Assembly: GCF_000516515.1 (NCBI RefSeq)
Contig: NZ_KI911784.1
Span: forward strand, 3,572,633-3,636,632
DNA from: Chloroflexus sp. Y-396-1
Lineage (GTDB): Bacteria; Chloroflexota; Chloroflexia; Chloroflexales; Chloroflexaceae
DNA length: 64,000 bases
Direction of reading: 5' to 3'
Position 1 is the first letter of the stretch, and every line of letters begins with the position of its first letter. The notes under the pieces are model-generated. The model did no database searches and had not been told where the DNA came from. It saw nothing but the letters and a program-made list of their open reading frames with translations. The position numbers and the translations under genes were made by a program. Positions 54,148 to 63,846 of the stretch are shown here, piece after piece.

Positions 54148-55383
54148 TTATCGATCCACTTCACCTAGTACTGGGTCCAAGCTGGCAATTAAGGCAACAA
54201 GATCGGCAACCATCCGCCCCTTTGCCATATGGGCCAGACTTTGCAGATTAATGAACGATGGAGCACGGAAATGGACGCGCCACGGCTTTGGACTACCATC
54301 ACTCACCACGTAGCAACCAAGAATACCGCGTGGCGACTCGATGCTGACGTAAGCATCACCGCGGGGCGGTCTGAAACCTTCAGTCCACAGCTTAAAATGG
54401 TGAATGAGGGCTTCCATACTCTCGGTGATCTCACGCTTTGGCGGCGGGGCTACCTTGCGATTCGGTGTGACAACCGGCCCTGGCCCCAACTCACGCAAAC
54501 GCTCAGTCGCTTGCTGGATAATCTTCACACTTTGGCGCATCTCGGCGATCCGTACCCGATAGCGGTCATAAATATCGCCATTCTTGCCTACAGGAATCTC
54601 AAACGAATAGGTTTCATAACCGCTGTAAGGCATCGCCTTGCGTACATCATAGGCCACACCGGTTGCCCGCAAGTTTGCACCGGTCAGACCGAGCGCAATC
54701 GCCGATTGGGCATCAATGACTCCAACACCGACCGTTCGCTCGAGCCACAACGGGTTAGCCGTTAGTAAATCCTCGTACTCGTCAAGCCGCGAAGGCATAA
54801 TAGCGAGGAATTGTTCCACGGTCGGAATAAAATCGGACGGCAGATCGTAGGCCAGGCCACCGATCCGGAAATAGCTGGTCATCATCCGTGCACCGGAAAC
54901 CAGCTCGAAGATGTCGAGAATCTGCTCACGCTCGCGGAACGCATACAAAAAGACGCTCATCGCTGCTAGATCGAGCGCGTGCGTACCGAGCCAGACCAGG
55001 TGTGACGCGATCCGCTGCAACTCAACCAACAACACCCGTGCAATTTGGGCACGTTCGGGAATCTCAACATCGAGTAATTTTTCAACTGCCAGCGCGTAAC
55101 AGAGATTATTGGAGAGCGGCGCCAGATAATCCATCCGGTCGGTGAGGACCACCGCCTTCTGGTACGTCTTGCTCTCCATGGTCTTCTCGATCCCGGTGTG
55201 CAGATAGCCAACATCAGGTGCGACATTGACTACCACTTCGCCATCTAGTTCAAGTACCAGCCGCAGCACACCATGGGTACTGGGGTGATGCGGTCCCATA
55301 TTGAGCACCATCGTCTCGGTGCGACCGGCGACCGCCGGCTCAATAATCTGTTGTGGCGTCGGAACAGTGATCGATTCGGTCAT
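54148..55383 (-). CDS. nuoD: NADH-quinone oxidoreductase subunit D
   Basis: A 411-residue 49-kDa-type subunit lining the quinone site. The beta1-beta2 loop NMGPHHPSTHGVLRL contains the quinone-contact His. Further signatures are VGYLHTGIEKTMESKTY, DRMDYLAPLSNNLCYALAVE, LTGANLRATGVAYDVRK and ESPRGILGCYVVSDGSPKPWR. It starts four bases after the nuoC stop with GGAG upstream. Confidence 0.97.
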   Translation of the reverse strand: MTESITVPTPQQIIEPAVAGRTETMVLNMGPHHPSTHGVLRLVLELDGEVVVNVAPDVGYLHTGIEKTMESKTYQKAVVLTDRMDYLAPLSNNLCYALAVEKLLDVEIPERAQIARVLLVELQRIASHLVWLGTHALDLAAMSVFLYAFREREQILDIFELVSGARMMTSYFRIGGLAYDLPSDFIPTVEQFLAIMPSRLDEYEDLLTANPLWLERTVGVGVIDAQSAIALGLTGANLRATGVAYDVRKAMPYSGYETYSFEIPVGKNGDIYDRYRVRIAEMRQSVKIIQQATERLRELGPGPVVTPNRKVAPPPKREITESMEALIHHFKLWTEGFRPPRGDAYVSIESPRGILGCYVVSDGSPKPWRVHFRAPSFINLQSLAHMAKGRMVADLVALIASLDPVLGEVDR

Positions 55384-55387
55384 GCAC

Positions 55388-55906
55388 CTACTCCTTTACA
55401 AACGGCTTATGAGCGTAGATGCGATCTTGATTGAACGTAAACGCAACCTCTTCGTCGCCAAGCGGATGATCCTTGCGCAGCGGATGGCCGACCCAATCAT
55501 CAGGCAGTAAAATGCGGGTGAGCGAAGGATGGCCTTCAAACCGGATTCCCAGTAGATCGAATGCCTCGCGCTCCTGATAATTCGCCGTTGGGAAGAGTGG
55601 CGTGAGCGACGGCACCGTCGGTTCAGGCTCATCACACCCAACTTTGAGACACACCCGATGGCGATGGCGCATGCTGGTCAGATGAGCTACCACCTCGAAG
55701 CGGGGTTTACGACCGAGATAATCGACACCACACAGATTTTCGAGAAACGTATAGGCAAATGTTGGATCATCACGCAAAAACTGGGCTACCGCTACATAGC
55801 CCTTTGGTGTGAGCGTTAGGCTCAGATCGCCACGAAACTCACTAACAGACAGAATCTCAGTGGCGAATTTTTCGCGCAACGCGGTGAGTACCGTCTGATT
55901 ATCCAT
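55388..55906 (-). CDS. nuoC: NADH-quinone oxidoreductase subunit C
   Basis: A 172-residue 30-kDa-type subunit. Family motifs are NLCGVDYLGRKPRFEVVAHL and WYHE-type region variants ending in NYQEREAFDLLGIRFEGHP, RILLPDDWVGHPLRKDHPL. It is separate from nuoD, unlike the fused NuoCD of enterobacteria, and begins one base after the nuoB stop. Confidence 0.97.
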   Translation of the reverse strand: MDNQTVLTALREKFATEILSVSEFRGDLSLTLTPKGYVAVAQFLRDDPTFAYTFLENLCGVDYLGRKPRFEVVAHLTSMRHRHRVCLKVGCDEPEPTVPSLTPLFPTANYQEREAFDLLGIRFEGHPSLTRILLPDDWVGHPLRKDHPLGDEEVAFTFNQDRIYAHKPFVKE

Positions 55907-55907
55907 A

Positions 55908-56432
55908 TTACTTCACCTGCACCAGCGGCTGATCAACACGGATCGGTGCTTCCTTCCGCCCACTGATCTTCTCGCGCATCACCTTCTGATGTAACATCAT
56001 GATCCCATCAATCAACGCTTCAGGGCGGGGCGGACAACCGGCAACGTAGACATCAACCGGCACGACCTCATCGACCCCCTGAACGATCGCATAGTTGTTG
56101 AAAATACCACCACAGGCGGCACAGTCACCCATCGCGATAACCCATTTTGGTTCGGGCATCTGATCGTACAGGCGACGTACCACCGGTGCCATTTTGCGCG
56201 AGACCCGTCCGGCAACAATCATCAGATCGGCCTGGCGGGGTGAAGCCCGGTTTAACTCCATCCCAAATCGCGAGAGGTCATAATTGCTCGCCTGTGCACC
56301 CATCATCTCGATAGCGCAGCAGGCCAAACCAAACAGTAGGGGCCACATTGCATTCGTTCGCCCCCAGTTCACAACCGTCTCGAGCGTTGTGGTTACGATG
56401 CCGAGGTTCCCGGCTTTTTCTTCTATTCCCAT
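55908..56432 (-). CDS. nuoB: NADH-quinone oxidoreductase subunit B
   Basis: A 174-residue PSST-type subunit holding the terminal N2 cluster. Its ligands are the tandem cysteines in [11 protein letters not shown], the Cys in GDCAACGG and that in [15 protein letters not shown]. The ATG at 56432 overlaps the nuoA end by 10 bases and has AAGGGGCG upstream; the earlier in-frame ATG at 56453 lies deeper in nuoA and is less likely. Confidence 0.97.
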   Translation of the reverse strand: MGIEEKAGNLGIVTTTLETVVNWGRTNAMWPLLFGLACCAIEMMGAQASNYDLSRFGMELNRASPRQADLMIVAGRVSRKMAPVVRRLYDQMPEPKWVIAMGDCAACGGIFNNYAIVQGVDEVVPVDVYVAGCPPRPEALIDGIMMLHQKVMREKISGRKEAPIRVDQPLVQVK

Positions 56433-56779
56433 CGCAACGCCCCTTTCTTCCATTCATAAATAAAGCCGACGAGTAGCACCACGAAAAAGACCCCCATGAT
56501 AACAAGACCGGCCGGGCCGAGCTGGCGAAAGACGAGGGCAAACGGGTAGAAGAAGACAACTTCAATGTCGAAGACGATGAAGAGCATCGCCACCACATAG
56601 AACTTTACCGGGATACGCCGAATAGCCGGTCCAACCGGGTCCATGCCCGACTCGTAAGGTGCCAGTTTCCGCGGCGTGCTCCGTCTGGGTCCGAGCAGCG
56701 CCGATAACGTGATGACGAAGATGGCAATGAAGACTGCAATGAGAAACAGAATGAGTACCGGAACATACGGTTCAAGCAT
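56423..56779 (-). CDS. nuoA: NADH-quinone oxidoreductase subunit A
   Basis: A 118-residue three-helix subunit, first gene of the operon. The conserved loop [24 protein letters not shown] and the helix [19 protein letters not shown] are diagnostic. It ends with TAG inside the nuoB start region (10-base overlap). It is preceded by a short leader of about 50 bases and a near-consensus promoter. Confidence 0.97.
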   Translation of the reverse strand: MLEPYVPVLILFLIAVFIAIFVITLSALLGPRRSTPRKLAPYESGMDPVGPAIRRIPVKFYVVAMLFIVFDIEVVFFYPFALVFRQLGPAGLVIMGVFFVVLLVGFIYEWKKGALRWE

Positions 56780-56838
56780 ATATTGCCTCGCAGCGAGTCA
56801 TCGCAGAATCCACCGACGCGAGCAGAGGTTTCAAAGGA

Positions 56839-56866
56839 ATTATACCTGTCTTCAAGGTTGTGTCAA
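56839..56866 (-). promoter_or_regulatory. Promoter of the nuoA-N operon
   Basis: On the minus strand TTGACA (56866-56861) and TATAAT (56844-56839) are both exact consensus hexamers, separated by 16 bases. They lie about 60 bases before the nuoA ATG. This is the best promoter match in the window and suggests strong, largely constitutive sigma70-type expression of complex I. Confidence 0.8.
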
Positions 56867-57415
56867 TCAGCACGAACTATGAAAATTCCTGGTGCAACAC
56901 GTCGCAAAAAATTGTGCAATTAATCCGGCATGGTGAATGCAGAAAGTAGCGAACGTCTACGTCAGGGTTACCTATCAATTCTATGAAGGAGAACCCAAAT
57001 GTTGGGCAAAGCAATGTCGGTTTCCTTTCTGCCAGGGCCTCTCAATATTCTCACCAGACTTGGTAGAGGTACGATGAGGAGAGGAAATGCAGATTGCGAG
57101 CAAGAAAGCGATTCCCAACTCATCTGTGGCACGTGCGGAGGCGCACTGTTTTCTGTGCCAACCGTGCGCTATCCCCCTGTTTGTCTCGTCGATGCCGCCA
57201 TTCTCCGCCGTGTAGGGGCAGGCGCCCAACCCATCCGTTTGTCTCAAGTATGCCTGCCCGACGCAGGTCGGAGGACCGTGCACCTAGGGAAACCCCTGCG
57301 GATCGAAGATAGGAGCGCGTGCGAAAGATGGTTACTGGTGAACGCGACCGCAACCTGAAATCTCCGCAAACCCCTCCCATGCTGCCTAATAGTAGTCAAG
57401 ATAAGAATTGTCGGC
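56867..57415. other. Intergenic between divergent nuo operon and icd
   Basis: About 550 bases with no supported gene. GGGCAGGC near 57224 and GCCTGCCC near 57258 form a long-range inverted repeat. Otherwise no repeat family member, RNA gene or operator is recognised. Confidence 0.45.
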
Positions 57416-57421
57416 TATAAT
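57416..57421 (+). promoter_or_regulatory. -10 element of icd
   Basis: TATAAT at 57416-57421 is an exact consensus -10, 42 bases before the chosen ATG. The -35 position 17-18 bases upstream (TAGTCA/AGTCAA) is weak, which could mean an activator or an extended -10 dependence. Confidence 0.45.
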
Positions 57422-57462
57422 ACAAGCCGCAACTTATTGTAAGGTGTGTAAGGAGTGTGACC

Positions 57463-59265
57463 ATGAAATCGACGCCAGCAGGCGAAGCTATTCAAATCAT
57501 CAACGGACGCTTGCAGGTACCTGACCATCCGGTTATTCCGTTTGTTGAGGGTGATGGTACTGGGCGTGACATCTGGCGCGCAAGTGTCCGCGTGTTCGAT
57601 GCTGCGGTTGCGCTGGCTTATGGCGGTAAGCGGAAGATCGAGTGGCTTGAGGTATTGGCCGGTGAAAAAGCATTTCACATGACGGGAAACTGGCTCCCTG
57701 ATGAGACAATTGAGACGTTTCAAAAGTATCTCGTCGGGATTAAGGGCCCATTGACGACACCGGTCGGTGGTGGCATTCGCTCGTTGAACGTTGCTCTGCG
57801 CAAACATCTCGATCTCTACGTTTGTCAGCGTCCTGTTCGCCACTTCGCTGGTGTTCCATCACCGGTTAAACATCCCGAAAAGGTCGATATGGTGATCTTC
57901 CGCGAGAATACGGAAGATGTCTATACCGGTATTGAGTACCGCGCTGGTAGTGAGGAAGCGGCCAGGGTGATCGAGTTTCTCCAGCGCGAGTTTCCTAAAG
58001 ATTTTGAAAAGATCCGCTTCGGTACGCCTGAAAAGACTGATGAGTTTCGCCGGCTGATCGGCGAGGCACCTGAAGGTAAGATTGAGGTTGGGATTGGTAT
58101 TAAGCCGATTAGCCGGATCGGAACTGAACGGATCATGGCAGCGGCGATCCAATATGCGATCACCTACAAACGCAAGAGCATCACCCTGATGCACAAAGGG
58201 AATATTCAGAAGTTTACTGAAGGTGCCTTCCGTGACTGGGCATACGAATACGCTGAGCGTGCTTTTGGCGATTACGTATATACCTGGGCGCAGTGGGAGC
58301 GGACAAAGGCGGCACGTGGCGAGGCGGCTGCCAACGCCGAACAAAAAGAGGCCCTGGCAGCGGGTAAGATTCTGGTGAAAGACGCGATTGCCGATATTAT
58401 CTTCCAGCAGGTTCTGACTCGCCCTGATGAGTTTGATGTGATCGTCGCTCCTAACCTTAATGGCGATTATCTCTCAGATGCTTTGGCAGCACAGGTTGGC
58501 GGTATCGGTATTGCGCCCGGCGGCAATATCAACTACGTTACCGGCCATGCGATCTTCGAAGCAACCCACGGTACGGCGCCAAAGTATGCCGACCTCGATA
58601 AGGTTAATCCCGGCTCGGTGATTCTGTCGGGCGAGATGATGCTCCGCTATATGGGTTGGACGGAGGCTGCCGATCTGATTATTGCCGGTCTTGAGCGTAC
58701 TATTGCCGATAAGACAGTAACCTACGACTTTGCCCGCTTGATGGAAGGCGCCCGTGAGGTGAAGACGTCGGAGTTTGCCAACCTGATCATTGCCAACATG
58801 GAGAAGATCGTGGCCGGTGAGGTCCCCCATCCCGAACCGACGTTTGGCCCTGAGATTCTGCGTCGGGCAGATGGTCGTGTCTATCCACACGGTAGTGTGG
58901 GAGCCGTGATGACGCGGGCAGTTGTGGCAGTACCGGCTGAGGCTTCGCTCCGCGAAACCTCTATTTACATGCGCGGACGCGGTATCCATTCGGTGATCGT
59001 TAAGCCCGATGCAAGTGGGCAGTGGGGCATTATGACGATGCGTGATGTGTTGAAGAAAGTGGTTCGCGAGGGTCGGGCTATCGATGGCTTGACCGTTGGT
59101 GACTTGACCAGTCGGCCATTGTTGAGTGTCAGCCCCGAAACGCCCATCACTGAATGCGCGGCATTGATGGTCGAACGCAATATCCGTCGGCTAGCCGTAT
59201 TTGAGAATGGTGAACCGGTCGGTATTATTTCTGAGACCGATATCTTCAGCCACGTTGCCGAGTAG
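57463..59265 (+). CDS. icd: Isocitrate dehydrogenase (NADP-type) fused to a C-terminal CBS pair
   Basis: A 600-residue protein. Residues 1 to about 465 are a homodimeric-type isocitrate dehydrogenase that decarboxylates isocitrate to 2-oxoglutarate: [32 protein letters not shown] (containing the substrate-binding Ser phosphorylated in E. coli), [33 protein letters not shown] and the cofactor region [12 protein letters not shown]. Residues about 478-600 are two CBS motifs ([41 protein letters not shown]; then [39 protein letters not shown]). CBS pairs usually bind adenine nucleotides, so allosteric control of the TCA cycle by energy charge is a plausible inference. Start: ATG 57463 with AAGGAG seven bases upstream. 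E. coli Icd is 416 residues, so the extra domain is unusual. Confidence 0.93.
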   Translation: MKSTPAGEAIQIINGRLQVPDHPVIPFVEGDGTGRDIWRASVRVFDAAVALAYGGKRKIEWLEVLAGEKAFHMTGNWLPDETIETFQKYLVGIKGPLTTPVGGGIRSLNVALRKHLDLYVCQRPVRHFAGVPSPVKHPEKVDMVIFRENTEDVYTGIEYRAGSEEAARVIEFLQREFPKDFEKIRFGTPEKTDEFRRLIGEAPEGKIEVGIGIKPISRIGTERIMAAAIQYAITYKRKSITLMHKGNIQKFTEGAFRDWAYEYAERAFGDYVYTWAQWERTKAARGEAAANAEQKEALAAGKILVKDAIADIIFQQVLTRPDEFDVIVAPNLNGDYLSDALAAQVGGIGIAPGGNINYVTGHAIFEATHGTAPKYADLDKVNPGSVILSGEMMLRYMGWTEAADLIIAGLERTIADKTVTYDFARLMEGAREVKTSEFANLIIANMEKIVAGEVPHPEPTFGPEILRRADGRVYPHGSVGAVMTRAVVAVPAEASLRETSIYMRGRGIHSVIVKPDASGQWGIMTMRDVLKKVVREGRAIDGLTVGDLTSRPLLSVSPETPITECAALMVERNIRRLAVFENGEPVGIISETDIFSHVAE

Positions 59266-59729
59266 TCTCTTCCCTTCCTCCTCAGCCCCCTCCTCTCCCA
59301 TCCCTCACAGGCAGAGGAAGGGGGAATTGCCCTCTCCTTCTAGCCCTCTTCCTCTCCCACACGGAGCGAGGGAGAGGGTTATAGTTGCCTCTCATTTATC
59401 TGTATACCCCCCAACCCCCCGCAAGCGGGGGGACTGTACCCCCACCCCCCGCAAGCGGGGGGACTGTACCCCCCAACCACCCAAGCGGAGAGCTTGTGGC
59501 AGGTGCTGGCGGCAGGGCTGGCAGGGGATGATGCTATGATGATGCACAAAACGATGGGGTCTGACCACAAATTATAGGACGCGGGCCTCTGGCCCGCACT
59601 CCCAAGTGATCGCGTGGCTTGGGAGTCATCGGCAGCAGGTGTGTGACACTCGTTGGTATTGTGCCGTTGTTGAACAGTTTGGCTTAAAACGTTGAAAAGC
59701 CTTCTTTATCATCGTTCACTTCTCTTCCA
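59266..59729. repeat. Intergenic cluster of G/C palindromes
   Basis: About 460 bases with several hairpin elements and no gene. A degenerate member of the CTTCCTCTCCC family lies at about 59275-59385. Two tandem copies of a 30-base unit contain the perfect hairpin CCCCCCGCAAGCGGGGGG, at 59415-59432 and 59445-59462, each followed by ACTGTACC. A GCGGGCC...GGCCCGC hairpin lies at about 59580-59600, the same type as near 61468 and 63310-63390. Confidence 0.8.
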
Positions 59730-59786
59730 GTGTACTGTGGTAAGATAAGAGAAAGGGATCACAAGACCACAACAGCGCGAGTGCGT

Positions 59787-60557
59787 ATGGAAATATTCAA
59801 CGTTCACCTGTTTGAGTTTATCTTAATTGCGGGACTGGCGCTTGTTCTCTTCGGGCCAGAACGATTGCCAGAGATAGGTCGCTTTGCCGGTAGGCAGGTT
59901 GCCAAATTTCTGGCCTGGCAGCAGCAATCGCCTGAATTGCAGATGATCAACGAGATGCGCAATGAGTTTGAACGCGAGATTGCCCAGTTGCGCGATGAGT
60001 TGATCCGCACTCGTCAGCAGCTCGATGTACAGCAAGATATGCAGGCGATTGCCGAAGAAGTGAAAGCTGCTGGTCAGCAAGCACAGTCTATCCTTGACGA
60101 AGTAAAGGCTGCCGGTCAGCAGGCCCAAACCGTGCTCGATGAGGCCAAGACGGCGACCAAACCGGTGATTCGCCCACCGGCTCAACCGCCGGTTCCGGCG
60201 GCAACCGTTTCACCGGTAACATCGCCAGTATCGGCATCGGCAGTAGTGCAGCCGGTGACCGAGGAAGATCGAAAGCTGTTCGGCGAACCGTCGTCTGTAG
60301 CATCCCCAACCGTAGCCGATCAGGCTCCTACGTTTCCCGAAGACCGGTCGCTCTCTTCGTCAACGTCTGTCGATGATCATTCCGATCAGCCTTCTATCAG
60401 TGCTGCCGAACTCAATGAACTCATGAACCGGCTCAATAGTCTGGCGGCTGAATTGCAGGCCATCGTCTTCCAACTCCAGGCTCGTGGTCTGCTCGATCAG
60501 CACTGGCAACCGACCGTTCCTACTTCACCTGCGATGGAGGATACAATACGATCATGA
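59787..60557 (+). CDS. tatB: Sec-independent translocase protein TatA/TatB
   Basis: A 256-residue TatA/B-family protein. The N-terminal membrane helix (FEFILIAGLALVLFG) is followed at once by the hinge and amphipathic helix PERLPEIGRFAGRQVAKF. A long coiled-coil runs to about residue 125, with two near-copies of EVKAAGQQAQ, then a Pro/Ser/Thr-rich low-complexity linker and a final helix (SAAELNELMNRLNSLAAEL). FGPERLPE and the length favour a TatB-like function; TatA cannot be excluded. It overlaps tatC by four bases. The Tat system is needed to export the two twin-arginine proteins of the molybdoenzyme. Confidence 0.88.
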   Translation: MEIFNVHLFEFILIAGLALVLFGPERLPEIGRFAGRQVAKFLAWQQQSPELQMINEMRNEFEREIAQLRDELIRTRQQLDVQQDMQAIAEEVKAAGQQAQSILDEVKAAGQQAQTVLDEAKTATKPVIRPPAQPPVPAATVSPVTSPVSASAVVQPVTEEDRKLFGEPSSVASPTVADQAPTFPEDRSLSSSTSVDDHSDQPSISAAELNELMNRLNSLAAELQAIVFQLQARGLLDQHWQPTVPTSPAMEDTIRS

Positions 60558-61339
60558 CAACCCGACCGGCAAAAGCAAACCAAACTGACGATGCTTCGAT
60601 GTCGTTGATCGAACACCTGATCGAACTGCGGAGCCGGATTATCAAGGCTGGGATCGCAGTGATCATTGGGATGGTGTTGGGTTTTATTGCTGTCTGGCCA
60701 CAAGGGCCGATCAAGCTGATCGATATTCTGATCCTGACGTTTGCGCCTATCAATGACCGCTTCGCGCCGATTCAGTCAGTTGGGACAACCGAGCAGTTCA
60801 CCAGTTACATGAAGGTGGCGCTGCTGGTCGGAGTAATCCTGGCTATGCCGGTTATTGTATATCAGATCTTGGCCTTCATCATTCCTGGTCTTACCGATGA
60901 CGAACGTCGCCTGATTTTTCGGGCGTTACCGTTTGTTACCTTCTTCTTTCTGGCCGGTATCGCTTTTGGTTGGTTTGTGACTACACCGGTTGCTATTCGG
61001 TTTCTGGTTGGCTTCTCTGATACACCGCTGATCCAGACTCAACCCACGCTGTCTGATTTTCTCGAAACGGTTTCAATGTTGTTGCTGATTAACGGGATTG
61101 TGTTTGAACTACCGATAATTATTTATGTGCTGGCCTACTTAAATGTTACTAATGCCCGTCAATTGGCCAATTATCGGCGGTATGCATTGGTGATTGTCAT
61201 TATTATTGCAGCATTCATTACGCCTACCGGCGATCCGGTAAACCTACTCTTGCTCGCATTGCCGATGTATCTGCTTTATGAAGTGGGGATTATTCTGGCC
61301 CGTTTTGTGCCGGCATCGGCACAGAAGTCGCGTGGGTAG
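60554..61339 (+). CDS. tatC: Sec-independent translocase protein TatC
   Basis: A 261-residue six-helix membrane protein that recognises twin-arginine signals. Signature segments are SLIEHLIELRSRIIKAG at the N-terminus, the PVIVYQILAFIIPGLTDDERR loop, FFFLAGIAFGWFVTTPVAIRFL and AAFITPTGDPVNLLLLALPMYLLYE. Its ATG overlaps the tatA/B stop (ATGA). Confidence 0.96.
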   Translation: MTTRPAKANQTDDASMSLIEHLIELRSRIIKAGIAVIIGMVLGFIAVWPQGPIKLIDILILTFAPINDRFAPIQSVGTTEQFTSYMKVALLVGVILAMPVIVYQILAFIIPGLTDDERRLIFRALPFVTFFFLAGIAFGWFVTTPVAIRFLVGFSDTPLIQTQPTLSDFLETVSMLLLINGIVFELPIIIYVLAYLNVTNARQLANYRRYALVIVIIIAAFITPTGDPVNLLLLALPMYLLYEVGIILARFVPASAQKSRG

Positions 61340-61881
61340 TTTGTGACCAATCCTGTTCGACTCACCGATCATAATGAGTCGGCGTAGCGGGTGGGCAGGT
61401 TCCAAACCCGTCGCCGATGGGATCTGATGCACCAAGCAATATTTCTATTGGTGTCCCGTACAACGCGGACCGGCGGCCCGCGCTACGGTTTACCCCCCTA
61501 CCCCCCCTACCCCCGCAGGCGGGGGGCTTAAGGGGGGTAACGCAGGCGGGGGCTTAAGGGGGTGACGCCTACCGAAAGCCGGAAACGTTGCTCATCTCTG
61601 CCCACTAATGACAATATTGTCAATAACCATTTTCATCTCGTTAAGGCTCTGTCATTCTGGTATGCTACAGTCACTTACAGGTGGGAAACTGCTTCGACTC
61701 GCCACCTGCTGAGCAGGCTCAAGGAGGGTCGAATAAAGGGTGTGGTATTTGATAGTTTTGTTCACAAATGTGCATTGTGTAGCGCAAGCAAACGACTATG
61801 AGCGTATCGAGCAAACCCGACAATCTCCTCTCCCTCGTGCGGTCTGAGCGAAGATTGTCATAACGGCAGTAGGAGCAACCT
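61340..61881. other. Intergenic with G/C-rich palindromes
   Basis: About 540 bases. Between about 61485 and 61562 a low-complexity palindromic stretch carries CCCCCGCAGGCGGGGG and two GGCTTAAGGGGG motifs, related in style to the hairpins at 59415. A GCGGACCGGCGGCCCGC element is at about 61468. No gene is supported; the A+T-rich part after 61600 probably holds the promoter of the glycosyltransferase gene. Confidence 0.6.
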
Positions 61882-63042
61882 ATGCGGATCGGCATTGATG
61901 TGCGCTATCTGTCTCACGGTTTGGTTGGTGGTGTTCATACCTATGTCAAACACTTTGTGGCCGAGCTGTGTACGATAGCTACCGATCATCAGATATTTCT
62001 CTACGCCGATACGAAATGCCCGTTTGAACTGGACAATCTACCGCCTACGGTAACGCTACGCCTGTTACCGTATCGAGGGCCGCAATCGAGTGTGTATCTT
62101 GACTACATTGGTATGCGACGGGCGATGGCCCGTGATCGACTCGATGTGGTGCATTACCCTGCAAACTATGGTTTCCGTGTGACCGGCGCTCGGGTCGTGG
62201 TGACGCTCCATGATGCGTTGACAATAATGCCGCTTAGCGAGACGCTGTTCAGTTCCGGTTCGCGACGCACACTCCGTTCGATGGCGACAACGATCTATCT
62301 GTATCTTGCTTCGCGTCGTATGTTGCACCATGCCGATCTCCTGCTGACCGTCTCGGAGCACGCCAAGCAAGATATTCTCCGCTATTGCCGATTCGATCCG
62401 CAACGTATCATCCCCATTCCACATGCGCCGACGTCGGATATGCACCGAATCGGCGACGAAACCATTCTTGCTGCGGTTCGCCGGCGTTACGGGATCGACC
62501 GACCATTTGTGCTCGCCGATGCTCTGAAAAATCCCGGCGTTTTGGTGCGAGCCTGGCGACGATTACCGGCATCGCTGCGACAAAGTCATCGAATTATCTT
62601 TTTCTCGCGCCACCCTGAGCCACTGCCGATAGTTTTCGAGGCAGTTGAGCGCGACGATGCACTGCTTCTGATCAATCCGCCACGTCCTGATCTGATTGCG
62701 CTCTACAGTATGGCGGAAGTTTTCGTTTTTCCATCCTGGTTTGAGGGCTTTGGTATTCCGGTATTGGAAGCGATGACTTGCGGTGCGCCGGTGATCGTTT
62801 CCGACCGCGGACCGCTGCCGGAGGTCGCCGGGGGAGCGGCGTTGGTGATGGATGCCGAGGACGACACGACGCTCGCGGGTTACCTAGAGCGATTGCTGAC
62901 CAATCCGGCAGAAATAACGTATTGGCGTGAACGCGGTTTCGCTCGTGCGGCGCGGTTTAGCTGGCGTAAAACCGCCCAGCGTATTTTAGAAAGTTATGAG
63001 CAGGCGTTGCACACGGCGATCTATGCGCCTGGTGTGCTGTAG
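61882..63042 (+). CDS. GT4-family glycosyltransferase
   Basis: A 386-residue GT-B glycosyltransferase. The N-terminal domain begins IGIDVRYLSHGLVGGVHTYV and includes VVVTLHDALTIMPLSETLF and DLLLTVSEHAKQDILRYC. The donor domain has VFVFPSWFEGFGIPVLEAMTCGAPVIVSDR (EX7E motif) and PLPEVAGGAALVMDAEDD. TAGGAGCAACC precedes the ATG. It is of the same subfamily type as the gene at 21258-22364, though clearly divergent. The role is probably in surface glycan, glycolipid or carotenoid glycoside synthesis. The usual lysine/arginine donor loop between the domains (expected near VLADALKNPGVLVRAW) is altered and lacks the GxxxxRKN pattern of its relative. Confidence 0.85.
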   Translation: MRIGIDVRYLSHGLVGGVHTYVKHFVAELCTIATDHQIFLYADTKCPFELDNLPPTVTLRLLPYRGPQSSVYLDYIGMRRAMARDRLDVVHYPANYGFRVTGARVVVTLHDALTIMPLSETLFSSGSRRTLRSMATTIYLYLASRRMLHHADLLLTVSEHAKQDILRYCRFDPQRIIPIPHAPTSDMHRIGDETILAAVRRRYGIDRPFVLADALKNPGVLVRAWRRLPASLRQSHRIIFFSRHPEPLPIVFEAVERDDALLLINPPRPDLIALYSMAEVFVFPSWFEGFGIPVLEAMTCGAPVIVSDRGPLPEVAGGAALVMDAEDDTTLAGYLERLLTNPAEITYWRERGFARAARFSWRKTAQRILESYEQALHTAIYAPGVL

Positions 63043-63458
63043 GGCGCAGCACTGATGTAATCCATCCGTCTTGAGTCTTCGGTCGTGTTTGTTGTCCTGA
63101 TGGACGCCGTGCACCAGATTATGACAATACCTGGTTCTATGCTTGGATGCACAGGTTTCTAGCCCGCATCCTAGTCCTGCATGGACGAACGGTGGTACGT
63201 TCCGGCAGCTCGCCTTGCTCTCTCTGCTCGCTGGAGGTGTGCGCGGGGCCGGAGATGATGGAGCACTGATGCGCTCCCCGATGGGTTTCAGCCGCCCATT
63301 GCATCTGCGGGCCGGCGGCCCGCGCAGCCAGGTGGAGGTGCGCTCAGATGGGTTTCAGCCGCCCACCGTATCTGCGGGCCAGAGGCCCGCGCACCCAGGT
63401 GGGTTATTTCTTCTTCTACCGCAGAATGTTTCGGATCGGCTCTGAGTGTGAGCAAAAG
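63043..63458. repeat. Intergenic with a 67-bp tandem duplication
   Basis: No gene is supported. GATGGGTTTCAGCCGCCCA begins at 63280 and again at 63347 (period 67). Each copy is followed by a GCGGGCC/GGCCCGCGC hairpin and CCAGGTGG. The hairpin is a relative of those at about 59590 and 61468, so this is a dispersed REP-like element. Confidence 0.75.
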
Positions 63459-63500
63459 TAACCTGGCGCAGTTGTTTAAGTCAGCGACTGCGCCAGGTTA
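63459..63500 (-). terminator. Terminator of the antitoxin gene
   Basis: TAACCTGGCGCAGT (63459-63472) and ACTGCGCCAGGTTA (63487-63500) form a perfect 14-base-pair stem with a 14-base loop. On the minus strand it is followed by CTTTTGC. It lies 36 bases past the antitoxin stop. Confidence 0.8.
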
Positions 63501-63535
63501 ACATCGTACCCCCAGACCGGACCGGGTGACCCTGA

Positions 63536-63787
63536 TTACTCAGAGTGCTTATGCTCACCCTGTCCGTTGCGCTCGCTCTCGTACCGCTCAGCCAGTTCGC
63601 GAAGTGCGGTGAAAAGCTCAACATCCAACAGCACGCCGGCCGGATACCCCTTTTGCGTAACAATAATGGGCTGGTGAGTCGCTTGTGAGCGTTTGATAAG
63701 CGCGGCCAGTGAGGATGCTGCCTTTGAGATCGGCACGACACCTTGACGAAGATCAACGTTGAGTAAATTTTTGGTGATGTCTGACAT
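63536..63787 (-). CDS. Phd/YefM-family antitoxin (orphan)
   Basis: An 83-residue protein of the type II antitoxin Phd/YefM family. The N-terminal DNA-binding part reads VDLRQGVVPISKAASSLAALIKRSQ, followed by PIIVTQKGYPAGVLLDVELFTAL. The C-terminus is charged (RYESERNGQGEHKHSE), the part that normally folds on the toxin. GGAG precedes the ATG at 63787. No toxin gene (Doc, YoeB, VapC or RelE-like) is visible within about 500 bases downstream, where a terminator ends the unit. A toxin could lie beyond the right edge, or the protein may act alone. Confidence 0.82.
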   Translation of the reverse strand: MSDITKNLLNVDLRQGVVPISKAASSLAALIKRSQATHQPIIVTQKGYPAGVLLDVELFTALRELAERYESERNGQGEHKHSE

Positions 63788-63846
63788 GGTTAAACTCCAC
63801 TTGTAAGTGTTTGCTTGTTTTAAAAACCCCTCGATTCGAGTTCTGT

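Noticed and set aside
61562-61801. Short plus-strand frame upstream of the second glycosyltransferase
   Set aside because: It starts within a low-complexity palindrome, has no ribosome site or family resemblance, and overlaps the probable promoter region.
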